Source: Flavobacterium johnsoniae
GTDB taxonomy: Bacteria; Bacteroidota; Bacteroidia; Flavobacteriales; Flavobacteriaceae
Assembly (NCBI RefSeq): GCF_001879205.1
Contig: NZ_MLFK01000007.1
Location: forward strand, 720,977-784,976
Direction of reading: 5' to 3'
Length of the DNA stretch: 64,000 bases
The notes under the pieces were generated by a model. That model was not told where the DNA came from. It did no database searches and worked only from the letters and a program-made list of their open reading frames with translations. The translations under genes and the position numbers were made by a program. Positions 27,175-36,554 of this stretch are shown here, piece after piece. Every line of letters starts with the position of its first letter. The first letter of the stretch is position 1.

Positions 27175-28454
27175 TATGCGGTTGATGGTTTTATGGTTTG
27201 GTTTTGGTTGTTTTTGAAATCGACAGTCACAAAGTAAATCGTTACTAAAATGGATAAACTTAAGTAACCTATAATTATATAATTACTGAAAGAAAAAATA
27301 CTGTTTAAACCAAACCAACCGCCATAAAAAGTTATAATGCTTACTGCGATAGACAATCTGAACCCTTCCCAAAAAACAGCATATTTACTTTTATCCATTA
27401 ATTCAGAATTGCTGTAAATGGTAACCAGAATAAAAAAGCCATATATAAAAATAGCAGGCAGGCCAATTTTGGCAATATTCTCAAATAAATAACTCACAAA
27501 TAAAAGTGTAATTAAAATTTGTGCAACTGACCAAAGAATAAGTTTTTGCGAATTTTGGGTTCCGTATTTATTAAAATCAAAAACATTTTCGATTTTGTTT
27601 ACAGGATATTTTTCTTCAAAATTCTCAGGGCGCCATCCGGTTGGTTTAAACCATATAGTTAGTTTGTCTTTCCAGTTTTCGGCTCTCCAGGCATCTTTAA
27701 TCAATAAGGTTAAATGCTGAAAATTAATTTTTATCGGATTCCATGTATTTGCGGGTCTTGTGATTCCAAAAACAGGCGGCACATCATCTAATTCTTCCTG
27801 AAAAGTACCAAAAAGTTTATCCCAGAAAATAAAAATCTGCGAGTGGTTTTTGTCTAAATATTCCGGGTTTATAGCGTGATGAACACGATGATGCGAAGGT
27901 GTTACGAGAATTTTTTCTACAAATCCCATTTTTTTTATGTGTTTGGTATGATACCAAAATTGTAAAAATAAATGAAGAGGTAATGTAATCGCTATTACAG
28001 ATGCGGGAACGCCCAATATGGCGGCTGGAATCAGTAAAAAAGTAAATAAGTTAACTAAACTCGCAATAGGCTGACGAAGCGCACAGGCAAGATTAAACTC
28101 TTCACTACTGTGATGAATCGCATGTTTGTTCCAAAGAAAGTTAATCTGATGTGCCAATCTATGGCTCCAATAACCATAAAAATCGATAACAAAAAAGGCA
28201 ATACAATAGGACAATATGTTGGCTTCGAGATGAAAAACAGCAATTTTAGAAACCATCCATTCGTAGGAAAGAAAAGTAACGCTCAATCCTAAAACATCTT
28301 TTACAGAATTGGTAATTCCGGAACTGATACTGGAAACGCTGTCAATTAATGGAGCGGTATCATTCTTTTTATAAATGCCGTATATTTTTTCAATTACAAT
28401 TAATACTAAAAAAATAGGCATTGCGATAATTAATATTTTTCCATACTCTTCCAT
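27174..28454 (-). CDS. Fatty-acid-hydroxylase superfamily protein, alkylglycerol monooxygenase-like
   Basis: This 426-residue membrane di-iron enzyme has the histidine motifs of the sterol desaturase/fatty acid hydroxylase superfamily: HRLAH (98-102), HAIHH (111-115), the HTKH region (169-172) and HRVHH (189-193). The HHSSEEFNLACALRQ stretch after the second motif matches alkylglycerol monooxygenase (AGMO/TMEM195), which cleaves the ether bond of glycerol ether lipids. About four more membrane helices lie at 305-415. The stop overlaps the start of the YhhN gene. The ATG at 28454 directly abuts a strong hairpin, so Met12 is a possible alternative start. Confidence 0.82.
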   Translation of the reverse strand: MEEYGKILIIAMPIFLVLIVIEKIYGIYKKNDTAPLIDSVSSISSGITNSVKDVLGLSVTFLSYEWMVSKIAVFHLEANILSYCIAFFVIDFYGYWSHRLAHQINFLWNKHAIHHSSEEFNLACALRQPIASLVNLFTFLLIPAAILGVPASVIAITLPLHLFLQFWYHTKHIKKMGFVEKILVTPSHHRVHHAINPEYLDKNHSQIFIFWDKLFGTFQEELDDVPPVFGITRPANTWNPIKINFQHLTLLIKDAWRAENWKDKLTIWFKPTGWRPENFEEKYPVNKIENVFDFNKYGTQNSQKLILWSVAQILITLLFVSYLFENIAKIGLPAIFIYGFFILVTIYSNSELMDKSKYAVFWEGFRLSIAVSIITFYGGWFGLNSIFSFSNYIIIGYLSLSILVTIYFVTVDFKNNQNQTIKPSTA

Positions 28455-28455
28455 A

Positions 28456-28505
28456 AAAAAACATTCTATTTTATTTCAAATATAAAATAAAATAGAATGT
28501 TTTTT
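28456..28505 (-). terminator. Terminator of the WG-repeat gene, abutting the next start codon
   Basis: The 21-bp arms 28456-28476 and 28485-28505 are perfectly complementary around an 8-nt loop. On the minus strand the hairpin lies 65 bp after the WG-repeat stop and its T run ends immediately before the ATG of the desaturase-like gene, leaving no separate leader for it. Confidence 0.75.
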
Positions 28506-28570
28506 AAATTATTGAAAAATTAAACCATCAAATACAATTTAAGGTTTAAATTGGACTCGAATAATGAAAT

Positions 28571-30088
28571 TCAAATAGTATTATTTTCTTTAGAAAAATC
28601 AACTGAATAGAATTTTTTTGTTTTTTGATTCTTAATTTCAAATTTAACTACTTCCTTAATTATTTTAAAAGTATCATATTTTAATTCTAAGAGCACTTGA
28701 TTGCCAGAACTTACAATTCCGTATTTTTTGTTTTTTTGAACAATGAATTCTCCAGTAGAATAGATTTCGGTAATGAAATCAAATTCAGCCGGAACTACAA
28801 TTTCATTTCTGTTACTAATTATGCCAAATTTATTTTCATTTTTAAAAATCTGATAATTACTTTTCGAAAATCCGCCAAAACTAAATTTATCCTTAACAAA
28901 TTCACCTGCAAATACTTCTGTTTCATTGTAACTATTGTCTCCAATTGCAAGAAGGTATTTCCTGGCGTTTTTTACAGCAAAAATTTTATTTGGAGACACA
29001 TTATAGAACTCATAATCCTCCGGAATTATAATCGCACCGTTTGACGAAAACATTCCGTTTTTATTATCTGAATTGGCCGTAATATAATACTTGGAAAGTT
29101 GTTCTATATTTTTATAAGAAATAGGAATGATCTCTTTCTCTAAATATGGATTTATTATGCCTTTTAAATCACCTTTGTAAGCAAAATATTGATTTTCGAA
29201 ATGAATACTGTCTTTATAAAATGCAGCAAAAATATGATCGTAGATTAAAGGTTTTAAAACAGCATCTTTTTTATCTATAATACCGCTTTTGCCATTATTC
29301 TGAACAACATAAATTGAGGCAGATGGCAAAATTTCATCGTATTTACATTCAATTTCATATTGACCAGAAGATTTAATTACGCCTCTTTTCTTTGTAATAG
29401 TATTCTTAATAAGATAAGAATCGGATTCCAAAACTCTTTCGAATTGGTGGTTCTTAATGGGATTTAAAATTATATTTCCCTGATCATCAATTATAAATGT
29501 GTTTTTGTTTGGAAGAGTTACGATAGATTTTTTACTCTTAAAATAGTCAATATCCGCAGCTTTAAAATTAGTAAACTGCTTTCCTTTAGAATCAAATAAA
29601 TCAATTGCGTTGTTAGTTTGAACAAACAAAATACCATTCTGATTTTGTATATAATCATATTTTAGAGGCAGAATAATCTTATTTTCTATATCTGCTACAC
29701 CGGTTTTGTTGTTTTTTGAAACCCTGATCAGGTCATTTCCCATATAGAAAATGTCATCATATTCAAAAGGAATTTTAACCCTGTTTTGCAGGTCGATAAA
29801 GCCTCTTTTATACTTTTTATTGACTACGATAGCGGCTTCAAATAAATTTTTAAGATTTTCTTTATTATCAATATACTCATAAGTTGGTTTGATAACCACG
29901 TTTCCCAGGCTGTCTATCAATCCCATTTTGTTATTGAAAGTTCGAAATACCGCATAGTTATTTTCAAACTTATAAACATATTCGTATGTTTTATTTTCGA
30001 TTAGCTTTTTTCGAAGAGATTCAAATTTTGACTGGCCTTTTGAAATAAAAGATAGAAAAAATAGTGCTTGAAATGCGATAATTCTCAT
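28571..30088 (-). CDS. Exported WG-repeat protein
   Basis: This 505-residue protein has a signal peptide (about 1-18) and then roughly ten WG-type repeats of the pattern KxGxIDxxGxxxIPxxYDxI (for example KMGLIDSLGNVVIKPTYEY near 54), which fold as short beta units. WG-repeat proteins are common in Bacteroidota; they are probably binding or scaffold proteins but have no settled role. Terminators stand on both sides (28456-28505 and 30111-30159), so it is a single-gene unit. Confidence 0.82.
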   Translation of the reverse strand: MRIIAFQALFFLSFISKGQSKFESLRKKLIENKTYEYVYKFENNYAVFRTFNNKMGLIDSLGNVVIKPTYEYIDNKENLKNLFEAAIVVNKKYKRGFIDLQNRVKIPFEYDDIFYMGNDLIRVSKNNKTGVADIENKIILPLKYDYIQNQNGILFVQTNNAIDLFDSKGKQFTNFKAADIDYFKSKKSIVTLPNKNTFIIDDQGNIILNPIKNHQFERVLESDSYLIKNTITKKRGVIKSSGQYEIECKYDEILPSASIYVVQNNGKSGIIDKKDAVLKPLIYDHIFAAFYKDSIHFENQYFAYKGDLKGIINPYLEKEIIPISYKNIEQLSKYYITANSDNKNGMFSSNGAIIIPEDYEFYNVSPNKIFAVKNARKYLLAIGDNSYNETEVFAGEFVKDKFSFGGFSKSNYQIFKNENKFGIISNRNEIVVPAEFDFITEIYSTGEFIVQKNKKYGIVSSGNQVLLELKYDTFKIIKEVVKFEIKNQKTKKFYSVDFSKENNTI

Positions 30089-30110
30089 AATTTCAATTTT
30101 ATTTAAAATG

Positions 30111-30159
30111 AAAACGCATTCTAATTTGCTTTAGTGTAAAACAAATTAGAATGCGTTTT
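30111..30159 (-). terminator. Terminator after clpS
   Basis: AAAACGCATTCTAATTTG (30111-30128) pairs exactly with CAAATTAGAATGCGTTTT (30142-30159), 18 bp, with a T run on the minus strand. It lies just after the clpS stop. Confidence 0.8.
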
Positions 30160-30172
30160 AAATTATTGGCAA

Positions 30173-30448
30173 TTAAACAATTTCGGCGCTAAGTCCAGCT
30201 TCCAAAAGTTGTGTACATTGAGGTTTTAATTTGTCAATCGGCCCTGTTTTTACAGTGCATTTTCCGTTGTAATGTACAATTAAGGAACATTGTTCTGCTT
30301 GTTCAGAGGTGTGATCACACACGCGCATTAAGGTGTCAATTACATGGTCAAAAGTGTTTACGTCGTCGTTGTAAACAATGATTTCGTTATTGAATGCCGT
30401 TGCTTCTTTCTCACGAACTCTTTCTCTTACTTTTTCTTTAGTACTCAT
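30173..30448 (-). CDS. clpS: ATP-dependent Clp protease adaptor ClpS
   Basis: ClpS (91 residues) binds N-degron substrates and hands them to ClpA/ClpC for degradation. The conserved core is present: the NDDVNTFDHVIDTLM stretch (27-41) that forms the N-degron pocket, the cysteine/histidine-rich helix C-DHTSEQAEQC and the VHYNGKCTVKTG strand. The N terminus is short and charged, as expected for the part that inserts into the ATPase pore. It follows prmA by 37 bp on the same strand. Confidence 0.94.
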   Translation of the reverse strand: MSTKEKVRERVREKEATAFNNEIIVYNDDVNTFDHVIDTLMRVCDHTSEQAEQCSLIVHYNGKCTVKTGPIDKLKPQCTQLLEAGLSAEIV

Positions 30449-30485
30449 TTTTTCTAGTTTTTTGTACTGTTGTAATTACTAATAA

Positions 30486-31319
30486 CTAATTTACGTATTT
30501 TAATGAAACCCAGTTGTTTCTTTCAAATTTTTTAACATACGTTAAGCCTTTTTCTGTACACGAAGCATCAATAAAAGGAACATCTTCTTCATAAAAACCG
30601 CTAAACAAAATAATCCCGTCTTTATTTAAACTATCAACATATTGCTGCATATCGTTTAGGAGAATATTTCTGTTAATATTGGCAATGATTAAATCGTACT
30701 TTTTCCCGGCTAATAAAGCAGCATCGCCCTCATAAACGGTAATATGCCTGCAATTATTGCGTTCGGCATTTTCAATAGAATTTAGATAGCACCAGTTGTC
30801 AATATCAATGGCATCAATTGGTTCGGCACCTTTCATTTCGGCTAAAATGGCTAAAATGGCTGTTCCGCATCCCATATCAAGAGTTTTAAGACCTTTTACA
30901 TCCATTTCTAATAAATGCTGAATCATCATGTGCGTTGTTTCATGATGACCGGTTCCAAAACTCATTTTTGGTTCGATTACAATATCAAATTCAGCATCTG
31001 TTTTTTCGTGAAAAGGAGCGCGGACGTGGCATTTTCCGTCAACATCAATGGCTTCAAAATTCTTTTCCCATTCTTCGTTCCAGTTTACCTGATCTATTTC
31101 TTCAACCGTATATTCAATTTTAAATTCTTCTGATTGTAAAATATAAATATCATCCAGAATAGTCGAATCCCATAAATCTTTTTTTACATAAGCCGAAATT
31201 CCGTTTTCAGTTTCGGTAAACGTCTCAAACGCTTTTTCGCCTAACTCTGCTATTAAAATTTCCGATCCCGGTTCTTTTGGCTCAATTGTAAAATGATATC
31301 CTAAATATATATTCGACAT
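30486..31319 (-). CDS. prmA: Ribosomal protein L11 methyltransferase
   Basis: PrmA (277 residues) trimethylates ribosomal protein L11 with S-adenosylmethionine. An N-terminal L11-binding domain is followed by a Rossmann methyltransferase domain with EPKMSFGTGHHETTH near 135, the AdoMet motif LDMGCGTAILAI near 168, and the NINRNILL motif near 233. I chose ATG at 31319 because a longer frame to 31379 would begin upstream of a -7 promoter box (31334-31341). It forms a unit with clpS. Confidence 0.95.
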   Translation of the reverse strand: MSNIYLGYHFTIEPKEPGSEILIAELGEKAFETFTETENGISAYVKKDLWDSTILDDIYILQSEEFKIEYTVEEIDQVNWNEEWEKNFEAIDVDGKCHVRAPFHEKTDAEFDIVIEPKMSFGTGHHETTHMMIQHLLEMDVKGLKTLDMGCGTAILAILAEMKGAEPIDAIDIDNWCYLNSIENAERNNCRHITVYEGDAALLAGKKYDLIIANINRNILLNDMQQYVDSLNKDGIILFSGFYEEDVPFIDASCTEKGLTYVKKFERNNWVSLKYVN

Positions 31320-31333
31320 AAATAATTTTTTTG

Positions 31334-31341
31334 CAAAGGTA
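31334..31341 (-). promoter_or_regulatory. -7 promoter box of prmA-clpS
   Basis: TACCTTTG on the minus strand matches TAnnTTTG and stands 14 bp before the prmA ATG. No well-spaced -33 box is visible. Confidence 0.5.
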
Positions 31342-31433
31342 AGAATACAAAGTAAAAGTTGTTTATAAATAATCAACATCCTTAGATTTATTAATGTTAA
31401 TTTTGAATTGAATTTGTAAGGAATTTTTAAAAT

Positions 31434-32570
31434 ATGAAAAATCTAGTTTTTATTTTACTCTTTGTGGTTTTGAGTTCAGGGAGCTGCGAAAACGAACACG
31501 AAGTAATCCGCTCGTTTTGTTATTGGAAAACCGATTTATATTTTCAAAAAGAAGAAGATTCTCTTATTCAGAAATTAGATGTAAAACATCTGTATGTTCG
31601 TTTTTTTGATGTCGATTATAATCCGTACTCAAAAGAACCGCTTCCTGTTGCGACTATTGGAAGTATTTCTTTAAATGAAAGTAATCTTGATATTACCCCA
31701 AGTATTTTTATTACCAATGAAGTTGTTTTGAAGTCTGATAAAAAACAATTGGACAGTCTTGCAGTAAGAATGGCAAAAAGAATAGAACAAATAGGAAAAA
31801 AAATGAACGATACAAAGGCCGAACGTATTACTTCTAATATTGTATACCCAAAAGATTATTATAAACAGGAGAATTACAAACGTTTAAATTATGATTCGGT
31901 TAAGTCTATTGAAGCAGCAAAACTAAAAGTTGATTTTAAAGAAATTTTAATTGACTGCGACTGGACCGAAAAATCTCAGAAAAATTATTTCTATCTCTTA
32001 AAACAGATTAAAAGTCAGTTTCCATCAGCCAAAATAACCGCAACAATCAGGCTGTGGCAGTATAAATATGCTACAAAAGCTGGAATTCCGCCAGTTGATA
32101 AAGGTTTGTTGATGTGTTATAATATCACAAAGCCAGACGATTTTCAGACCAAAAATTCAATTGGTACAAGCGAAGAACTGGCACAATATATTTCGCATAG
32201 TGATTATAAACTTAAATTGGATATTGCTTTGCCATTGTACAGCTGGGCAGTTGCTTTTAGGGGAAATCAGTTTAAGGGAATTTTATCAGATTATGACCAA
32301 TTACTGAATGACAGTATTAAGCTGAAGAAAATTTCTGATACAAAATATATTTTGCAGGATGATGTTTTAGCCGGACAGACTTATTTGCGAAATGGTGATG
32401 AAATTAGAATCGAGAAAATTTCTGGCGATGAACTCGATAAAATGATTTCGATTATCAAAAACAAAATTCAAATAGACAATCAGACGAGAGTGACTTTTTT
32501 CTCTTTTGATAAAAAATATATCAACGATTATGGAACCGAAAATATCTCCAATTATTATGCGAACTTTTAA
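31434..32570 (+). CDS. Exported protein of unknown function (possible TIM-barrel)
   Basis: I do not recognise this 378-residue protein. A signal ending in SSGSC (Cys18) makes it a lipoprotein. Acidic and aromatic clusters at strand ends (HLYVRFFDVDYNP near 52, EILIDCDWTEKSQ near 170, TATIRLWQYKYA near 200, LDIALPLYSWAVAF near 262) recall glycoside-hydrolase-like TIM barrels such as DUF3142 proteins, but the match is only by pattern. Its last 14 bp overlap the start of the next gene, so the two products are probably made together and act in the envelope. Confidence 0.65.
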   Translation: MKNLVFILLFVVLSSGSCENEHEVIRSFCYWKTDLYFQKEEDSLIQKLDVKHLYVRFFDVDYNPYSKEPLPVATIGSISLNESNLDITPSIFITNEVVLKSDKKQLDSLAVRMAKRIEQIGKKMNDTKAERITSNIVYPKDYYKQENYKRLNYDSVKSIEAAKLKVDFKEILIDCDWTEKSQKNYFYLLKQIKSQFPSAKITATIRLWQYKYATKAGIPPVDKGLLMCYNITKPDDFQTKNSIGTSEELAQYISHSDYKLKLDIALPLYSWAVAFRGNQFKGILSDYDQLLNDSIKLKKISDTKYILQDDVLAGQTYLRNGDEIRIEKISGDELDKMISIIKNKIQIDNQTRVTFFSFDKKYINDYGTENISNYYANF

Positions 32571-34866
32571 GAGTTTACTTTTAGTTTTAAGCGTTCAGGT
32601 TTCGTTTGCCTGCGGATGGAGCGTTTCGCCCGAAACAAGTCGTCTGGCTTTGTTTAAAGCACAGCGTCAAGGCTTTTTTAAGCTGACGCCATTTTATTAC
32701 TCAGCAGATAATTATTATGCCACTAATACGATTTCCGACGCTGATAAGCAGTTGAACTGTTTGGAATGGAAGAAAAAGTTAGGAAATCAAATTAATACTG
32801 AGGATGTATATTCTATTTTATACGAAACAGATTCAGAGCAATTTGAAACGGCTTATGAAAACAAATCACTCGATAAAATATTCTCTAAAAATAGTTTTGT
32901 AAAAACTTTATTGCTGCCAAAAAATAAAGCATTTCTAAATTATATTGTATTTGCCAAAAAGCTGGAATACAATAGTAATACTGATGTTAAATGGGAATCT
33001 TGGGGACAAATTGGTTATAACAGCGAAAATCATCAATTAGCTGATTTGGATAATTTTGAAAAAAGAATCAAAACGACAAAAGATCCTTTTTTAAAACAGC
33101 GTTATGCCTTTTTAATTTTAAGATACAGTTTTTACAGTCAGGATAAAAATGAAGTTATCAAACTTTATGATACTTATTTTTCTGAAAATAAGAATACGGT
33201 TTTAGAACCTTGGGCTTTGTATTATAAAGCTTTGTGTGTTGAGGATCGCGTTTTGCAAAATTATTTACTGAGTAAAGTTTTTAATACCTGCGAAGAAAAA
33301 TCATTTGCAGTTTTACAAAACTACAACAGGAAACTAACTGTTGAAACTTTGGCTTTGGCTCAAAATGATGAAGAAAGAAGTGTGATTTTGGCTATCGAAA
33401 GTCTTCGAAATCCGGCACCTGATTTAAAAACGATTCAGGAGATGTATGGATTAAGTCCGAATAGTTTGTTTTTGAGTTTTTTAATAGGACGAGAAGTTAA
33501 TAAGCTTGAAGATTGGATTTTTACACCTCAATACACAAATAACGGAACCCCGTCAGTAACTTTTAGCGATACAAATTGGTATGAGAATTATGCCAAAGCA
33601 AAAGAAGAAAACTTCAATAAAGATATTTTGTATTTAAGAGAATTAGAATATTTTTTGATTTCAATTCGTGAGCAGACTTCAGGAGAGCAAAAGGATTATA
33701 TTACCGCCGCAATTGCACAGCTTTGTTTTATTGATGACCAAATTGACGAAGGGAAAAAATATGCCAATATGATTTCAGATAAGGCCAATGCTTCAATTCA
33801 GATGCAAAAAAATATACAGCTGGCTTTAGTTTCTTTGAAACAAGATGATGTAAAGAATGAGAAAGTTCAAAATAAGCTTTATACTTATTTTAATTCGGTA
33901 GAAAATTTAGTAGAAACAGATCATGGATTGTTTAAAAACTTGTACAGTTTATATCGAATCGCGAGTAATGAGTTTCATAAAAAAGGAGATATCGTTACAG
34001 CCGGTCTGTTATCCATGAAATCTGATATTAAAAATGATGGCGGATATTCATCTTACAGTAATCCTTATTTTTATAGTTATATAGGCTATTTTGATCGAAA
34101 TGCAGCTATTGAAGATGTTAATCAGTTGATTGCTTTACAACAGAAAACAGATAAAACATCATTTGAAAAATATATTTGTTCAGGAACTATTGCGCCTAAT
34201 ATTAATTATTACAAAGATTTAAAAGGAACTATCGCTTTTAGAAACAACAATTTAGAATTGGCTTATGAAACCTTTTCAAGTATGCCAAAAGATTTCTGGG
34301 ACAAGAATTATGAGTTTAAAAGTTATTTAAATGAAAATCCGTTCATACCTAAAATTCTTCAAAATGATAAAGAACGTAAATTTGATTACCATTTTAATAA
34401 AACAGAATTTATTGCTAAACTGATTCAGTTGAAAAAGCAAAATACAGCAAGCAGTAACCTGCAATTGGCACACGCTTATTTTAATGTATCGTATTTGGGT
34501 AATTCCTGGATGATGTCGGCTTATGACTGGACATCAGGAGAATCATATACAGATTATGTTTACGGTGATAATACCGAGAATGAAAAGAAATACCAAAATG
34601 GAAATTATTACAATTTAAAAATGGCCAAAACGTATTATGAAAAAGCACTTAAAATGTCAAAAAATAATAACGAAAAAGCAATGGCAAGTTTAATGATTTT
34701 TGAATGCAGTTATTACGATCATTATGCGAGCTTAGTTTCTGCGGAAGAAGAAGAAAAAAATCCCTTTAAAGCAGGAAGGGAGCTGTTTAATTTTTATTCG
34801 GTGTATAAAACGACGCCAGTTTTCAAAAAGTACAATTGTCCGCTTTTGAAATCATTTATTAACTAG
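32557..34866 (+). CDS. Large exported helical-repeat protein, unknown function
   Basis: This 769-residue protein has a signal peptide (MRTFKSLLLVLSVQVSFACG); the cysteine at 20 could be lipidated but the preceding residues fit the lipobox poorly. The rest is helix-rich, with TPR-like stretches (LKQRYAFLILRYSFYSQDK, KTYYEKALKMSKNNNEKA near 705). I chose ATG at 32557, directly before the signal sequence; an earlier in-frame start at 32506 would bury it. It overlaps the preceding lipoprotein gene by 14 bp in another frame. A terminator follows. The family is unknown to me. Confidence 0.7.
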   Translation: MRTFKSLLLVLSVQVSFACGWSVSPETSRLALFKAQRQGFFKLTPFYYSADNYYATNTISDADKQLNCLEWKKKLGNQINTEDVYSILYETDSEQFETAYENKSLDKIFSKNSFVKTLLLPKNKAFLNYIVFAKKLEYNSNTDVKWESWGQIGYNSENHQLADLDNFEKRIKTTKDPFLKQRYAFLILRYSFYSQDKNEVIKLYDTYFSENKNTVLEPWALYYKALCVEDRVLQNYLLSKVFNTCEEKSFAVLQNYNRKLTVETLALAQNDEERSVILAIESLRNPAPDLKTIQEMYGLSPNSLFLSFLIGREVNKLEDWIFTPQYTNNGTPSVTFSDTNWYENYAKAKEENFNKDILYLRELEYFLISIREQTSGEQKDYITAAIAQLCFIDDQIDEGKKYANMISDKANASIQMQKNIQLALVSLKQDDVKNEKVQNKLYTYFNSVENLVETDHGLFKNLYSLYRIASNEFHKKGDIVTAGLLSMKSDIKNDGGYSSYSNPYFYSYIGYFDRNAAIEDVNQLIALQQKTDKTSFEKYICSGTIAPNINYYKDLKGTIAFRNNNLELAYETFSSMPKDFWDKNYEFKSYLNENPFIPKILQNDKERKFDYHFNKTEFIAKLIQLKKQNTASSNLQLAHAYFNVSYLGNSWMMSAYDWTSGESYTDYVYGDNTENEKKYQNGNYYNLKMAKTYYEKALKMSKNNNEKAMASLMIFECSYYDHYASLVSAEEEEKNPFKAGRELFNFYSVYKTTPVFKKYNCPLLKSFIN

Positions 34867-34904
34867 GTTTTGTCTGAAGTCGGAAGTTGGAAAAGTAAAG
34901 ACAT

Positions 34905-34938
34905 AAAAAAAGCGTTCGCTGTGCGAACGCTTTTTTTT
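34905..34938. terminator. Bidirectional terminator between convergent genes
   Basis: AGCGTTCG (34911-34918) pairs with CGAACGCT (34924-34931) and is flanked by A and T runs on both sides, so it can stop both the plus-strand unit and tpiA on the minus strand. Confidence 0.85.
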
Positions 34939-34955
34939 ATAAGTAAAATCTAAAA

Positions 34956-35708
34956 TTAGATAGCTGTTACAATTGCCAAGAAGTCATCAGCTTTTAGAGC
35001 AGCACCTCCAATTAAACCGCCGTCTACGTCTGGTTTACCGAAAATTTCTTTAGCGTTTTCTGGTTTTACAGAACCGCCGTATAAAATAGAAACTTCATCA
35101 GCGATTTCAGCTCCAAAAGCCTTACGGATAGTTTCTCTGATAAATTCGTGCATTTCCTGAGCTTGTTCTGGCGAAGCAGTTTCTCCGGTTCCAATTGCCC
35201 AAACCGGCTCATAAGCTAAAACCACTTTTGCCCAAGATTCTTTTGCAATGTGGAATAACCCGTCGCGTAATTGATTCTCAACAATATTGAAATGATTTCC
35301 TGATTGACGATCTTTTAATTCTTCTCCAAAACAGAAAATTACAGTCATGTCATGTTTTAAAGCTGTATCAACTTTGTTTGCGATTAATGCATCTGTTTCG
35401 TGAAAAATAGCGCGACGCTCAGAGTGGCCTAAAATTACAGTGTTTACACCAATGCTTGTTAACATATCTGCAGAAATTTCTCCTGTAAAAGCTCCGCCTT
35501 CAGCCTGGTGAACGTTTTGAGCAGAAACTCCAATTGTTGTATTTTTTAATTTTGCAGCAGCAGCTTGTAAGTTTACAAATGTTGGTGCCACAATTACTTG
35601 TGCAGTTGTTTGTGCTGGTATTTTTGTGATTAATTCGTTTAATAATTCTTCAGTTTGTCCGGCATTTTTATGCATTTTCCAGTTTCCTGCAACAATCTTT
35701 TTTCTCAT
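34956..35708 (-). CDS. tpiA: Triosephosphate isomerase
   Basis: TpiA (250 residues) interconverts dihydroxyacetone phosphate and glyceraldehyde 3-phosphate in glycolysis. All active-site motifs are seen: AGNWKMH (7-13, with the catalytic lysine), VILGHSERR near 92 (catalytic histidine), AYEPVWAIGTGETASPEQ near 166 (catalytic glutamate and loop 6), and the phosphate-binding YGGSV and GGLIGGAAL stretches near the end. Length is normal. Confidence 0.97.
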   Translation of the reverse strand: MRKKIVAGNWKMHKNAGQTEELLNELITKIPAQTTAQVIVAPTFVNLQAAAAKLKNTTIGVSAQNVHQAEGGAFTGEISADMLTSIGVNTVILGHSERRAIFHETDALIANKVDTALKHDMTVIFCFGEELKDRQSGNHFNIVENQLRDGLFHIAKESWAKVVLAYEPVWAIGTGETASPEQAQEMHEFIRETIRKAFGAEIADEVSILYGGSVKPENAKEIFGKPDVDGGLIGGAALKADDFLAIVTAI

Positions 35709-35790
35709 TTTGGTAGTTTTTATTTTTTTGTTTTATTGAAGTATAGTCAAAACTCAAATTGATTTTTGACATTGATATTTTTATTAAAAA

Positions 35791-36285
35791 TTATTTTAAA
35801 CCTTTTAAAGTTTCATTGATTTTATCAAAATCTGTTTCTATCGCTCTGTACAAAACAATTTTTCCTGTTTTGTCCACAATAATATATCTCGGAATCCAGT
35901 CTAAATCTATTGCTTTTCCAAAAACACCTTTCATACCGTCATTCATCATAAAATGATCACCTTTTAATTCGTGTTTTTCGATTCCGGCTTTCCATTTTTC
36001 AGCAGTTTTATCTGCAGAAAGGAATAAATAAGAAACATCAGGATTGTTAGCTTGTAATTCTTTTAGTTTTGGCATCGCTTTTACGCAGTCCCCACACCAA
36101 GATGCCCAAACCTCGATAACCAAAGTTTTTCCTTTGTATTTTTTTAAAATGTTTTTAAAAGCAACCTGACTTCCATCAGCAGCTAATAATTTCTCAGATA
36201 AAGCTTCTTTAGAAAAACTTGTTTTTTGAGCTTGCGAACATGAAAAAGTAATAAATGCAATTACAACTAAGGCAATTTGTTTCAT
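35791..36285 (-). CDS. TlpA-family thioredoxin-like lipoprotein
   Basis: This 164-residue envelope protein has a lipoprotein-type signal (ITFSC, Cys16) and a TlpA/ResA-like thioredoxin fold with the redox pair Cys64-Gly-Asp-Cys67 in WASWCGDCVKAMP. The cis-proline loop lies at DWIPRYIIVDKTGK. Such proteins reduce or exchange disulphides outside the cytoplasm. It has its own well-formed promoter (36326-36355). Confidence 0.88.
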   Translation of the reverse strand: MKQIALVVIAFITFSCSQAQKTSFSKEALSEKLLAADGSQVAFKNILKKYKGKTLVIEVWASWCGDCVKAMPKLKELQANNPDVSYLFLSADKTAEKWKAGIEKHELKGDHFMMNDGMKGVFGKAIDLDWIPRYIIVDKTGKIVLYRAIETDFDKINETLKGLK

Positions 36286-36325
36286 ATCTAAATTAAATTA
36301 TTTTAATAATTAAGTACTGAATTCA

Positions 36326-36355
36326 CAAAGTTAAACAAACAAATTGAAAGCCAAA
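36326..36355 (-). promoter_or_regulatory. Promoter of the TlpA-like gene
   Basis: On the minus strand TTTG (36352-36355) stands 18 bp before TAACTTTG (36326-36333). This matches the Bacteroidota -33/-7 pattern TTTG and TAnnTTTG. The leader to the ATG at 36285 would be about 35 nt. Confidence 0.6.
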
Positions 36356-36554
36356 TGCAGATTAACAAAATTTGAAGACTCGTTTATTTTGTAACAAAAC
36401 AAGGGTTTTGGGTTAGAAAAACCGGAATGAAATCGTAATAGTTGGGTGTAAAATCCTGTCTTTTTTTGAATCTGTCTTTTTGAAGTAGAAAAAAGGATCG
36501 AATTTTTGATTTGAAGAGTAATTTTAGAAGCAAAAAAACGTCAGATGGCAACGA

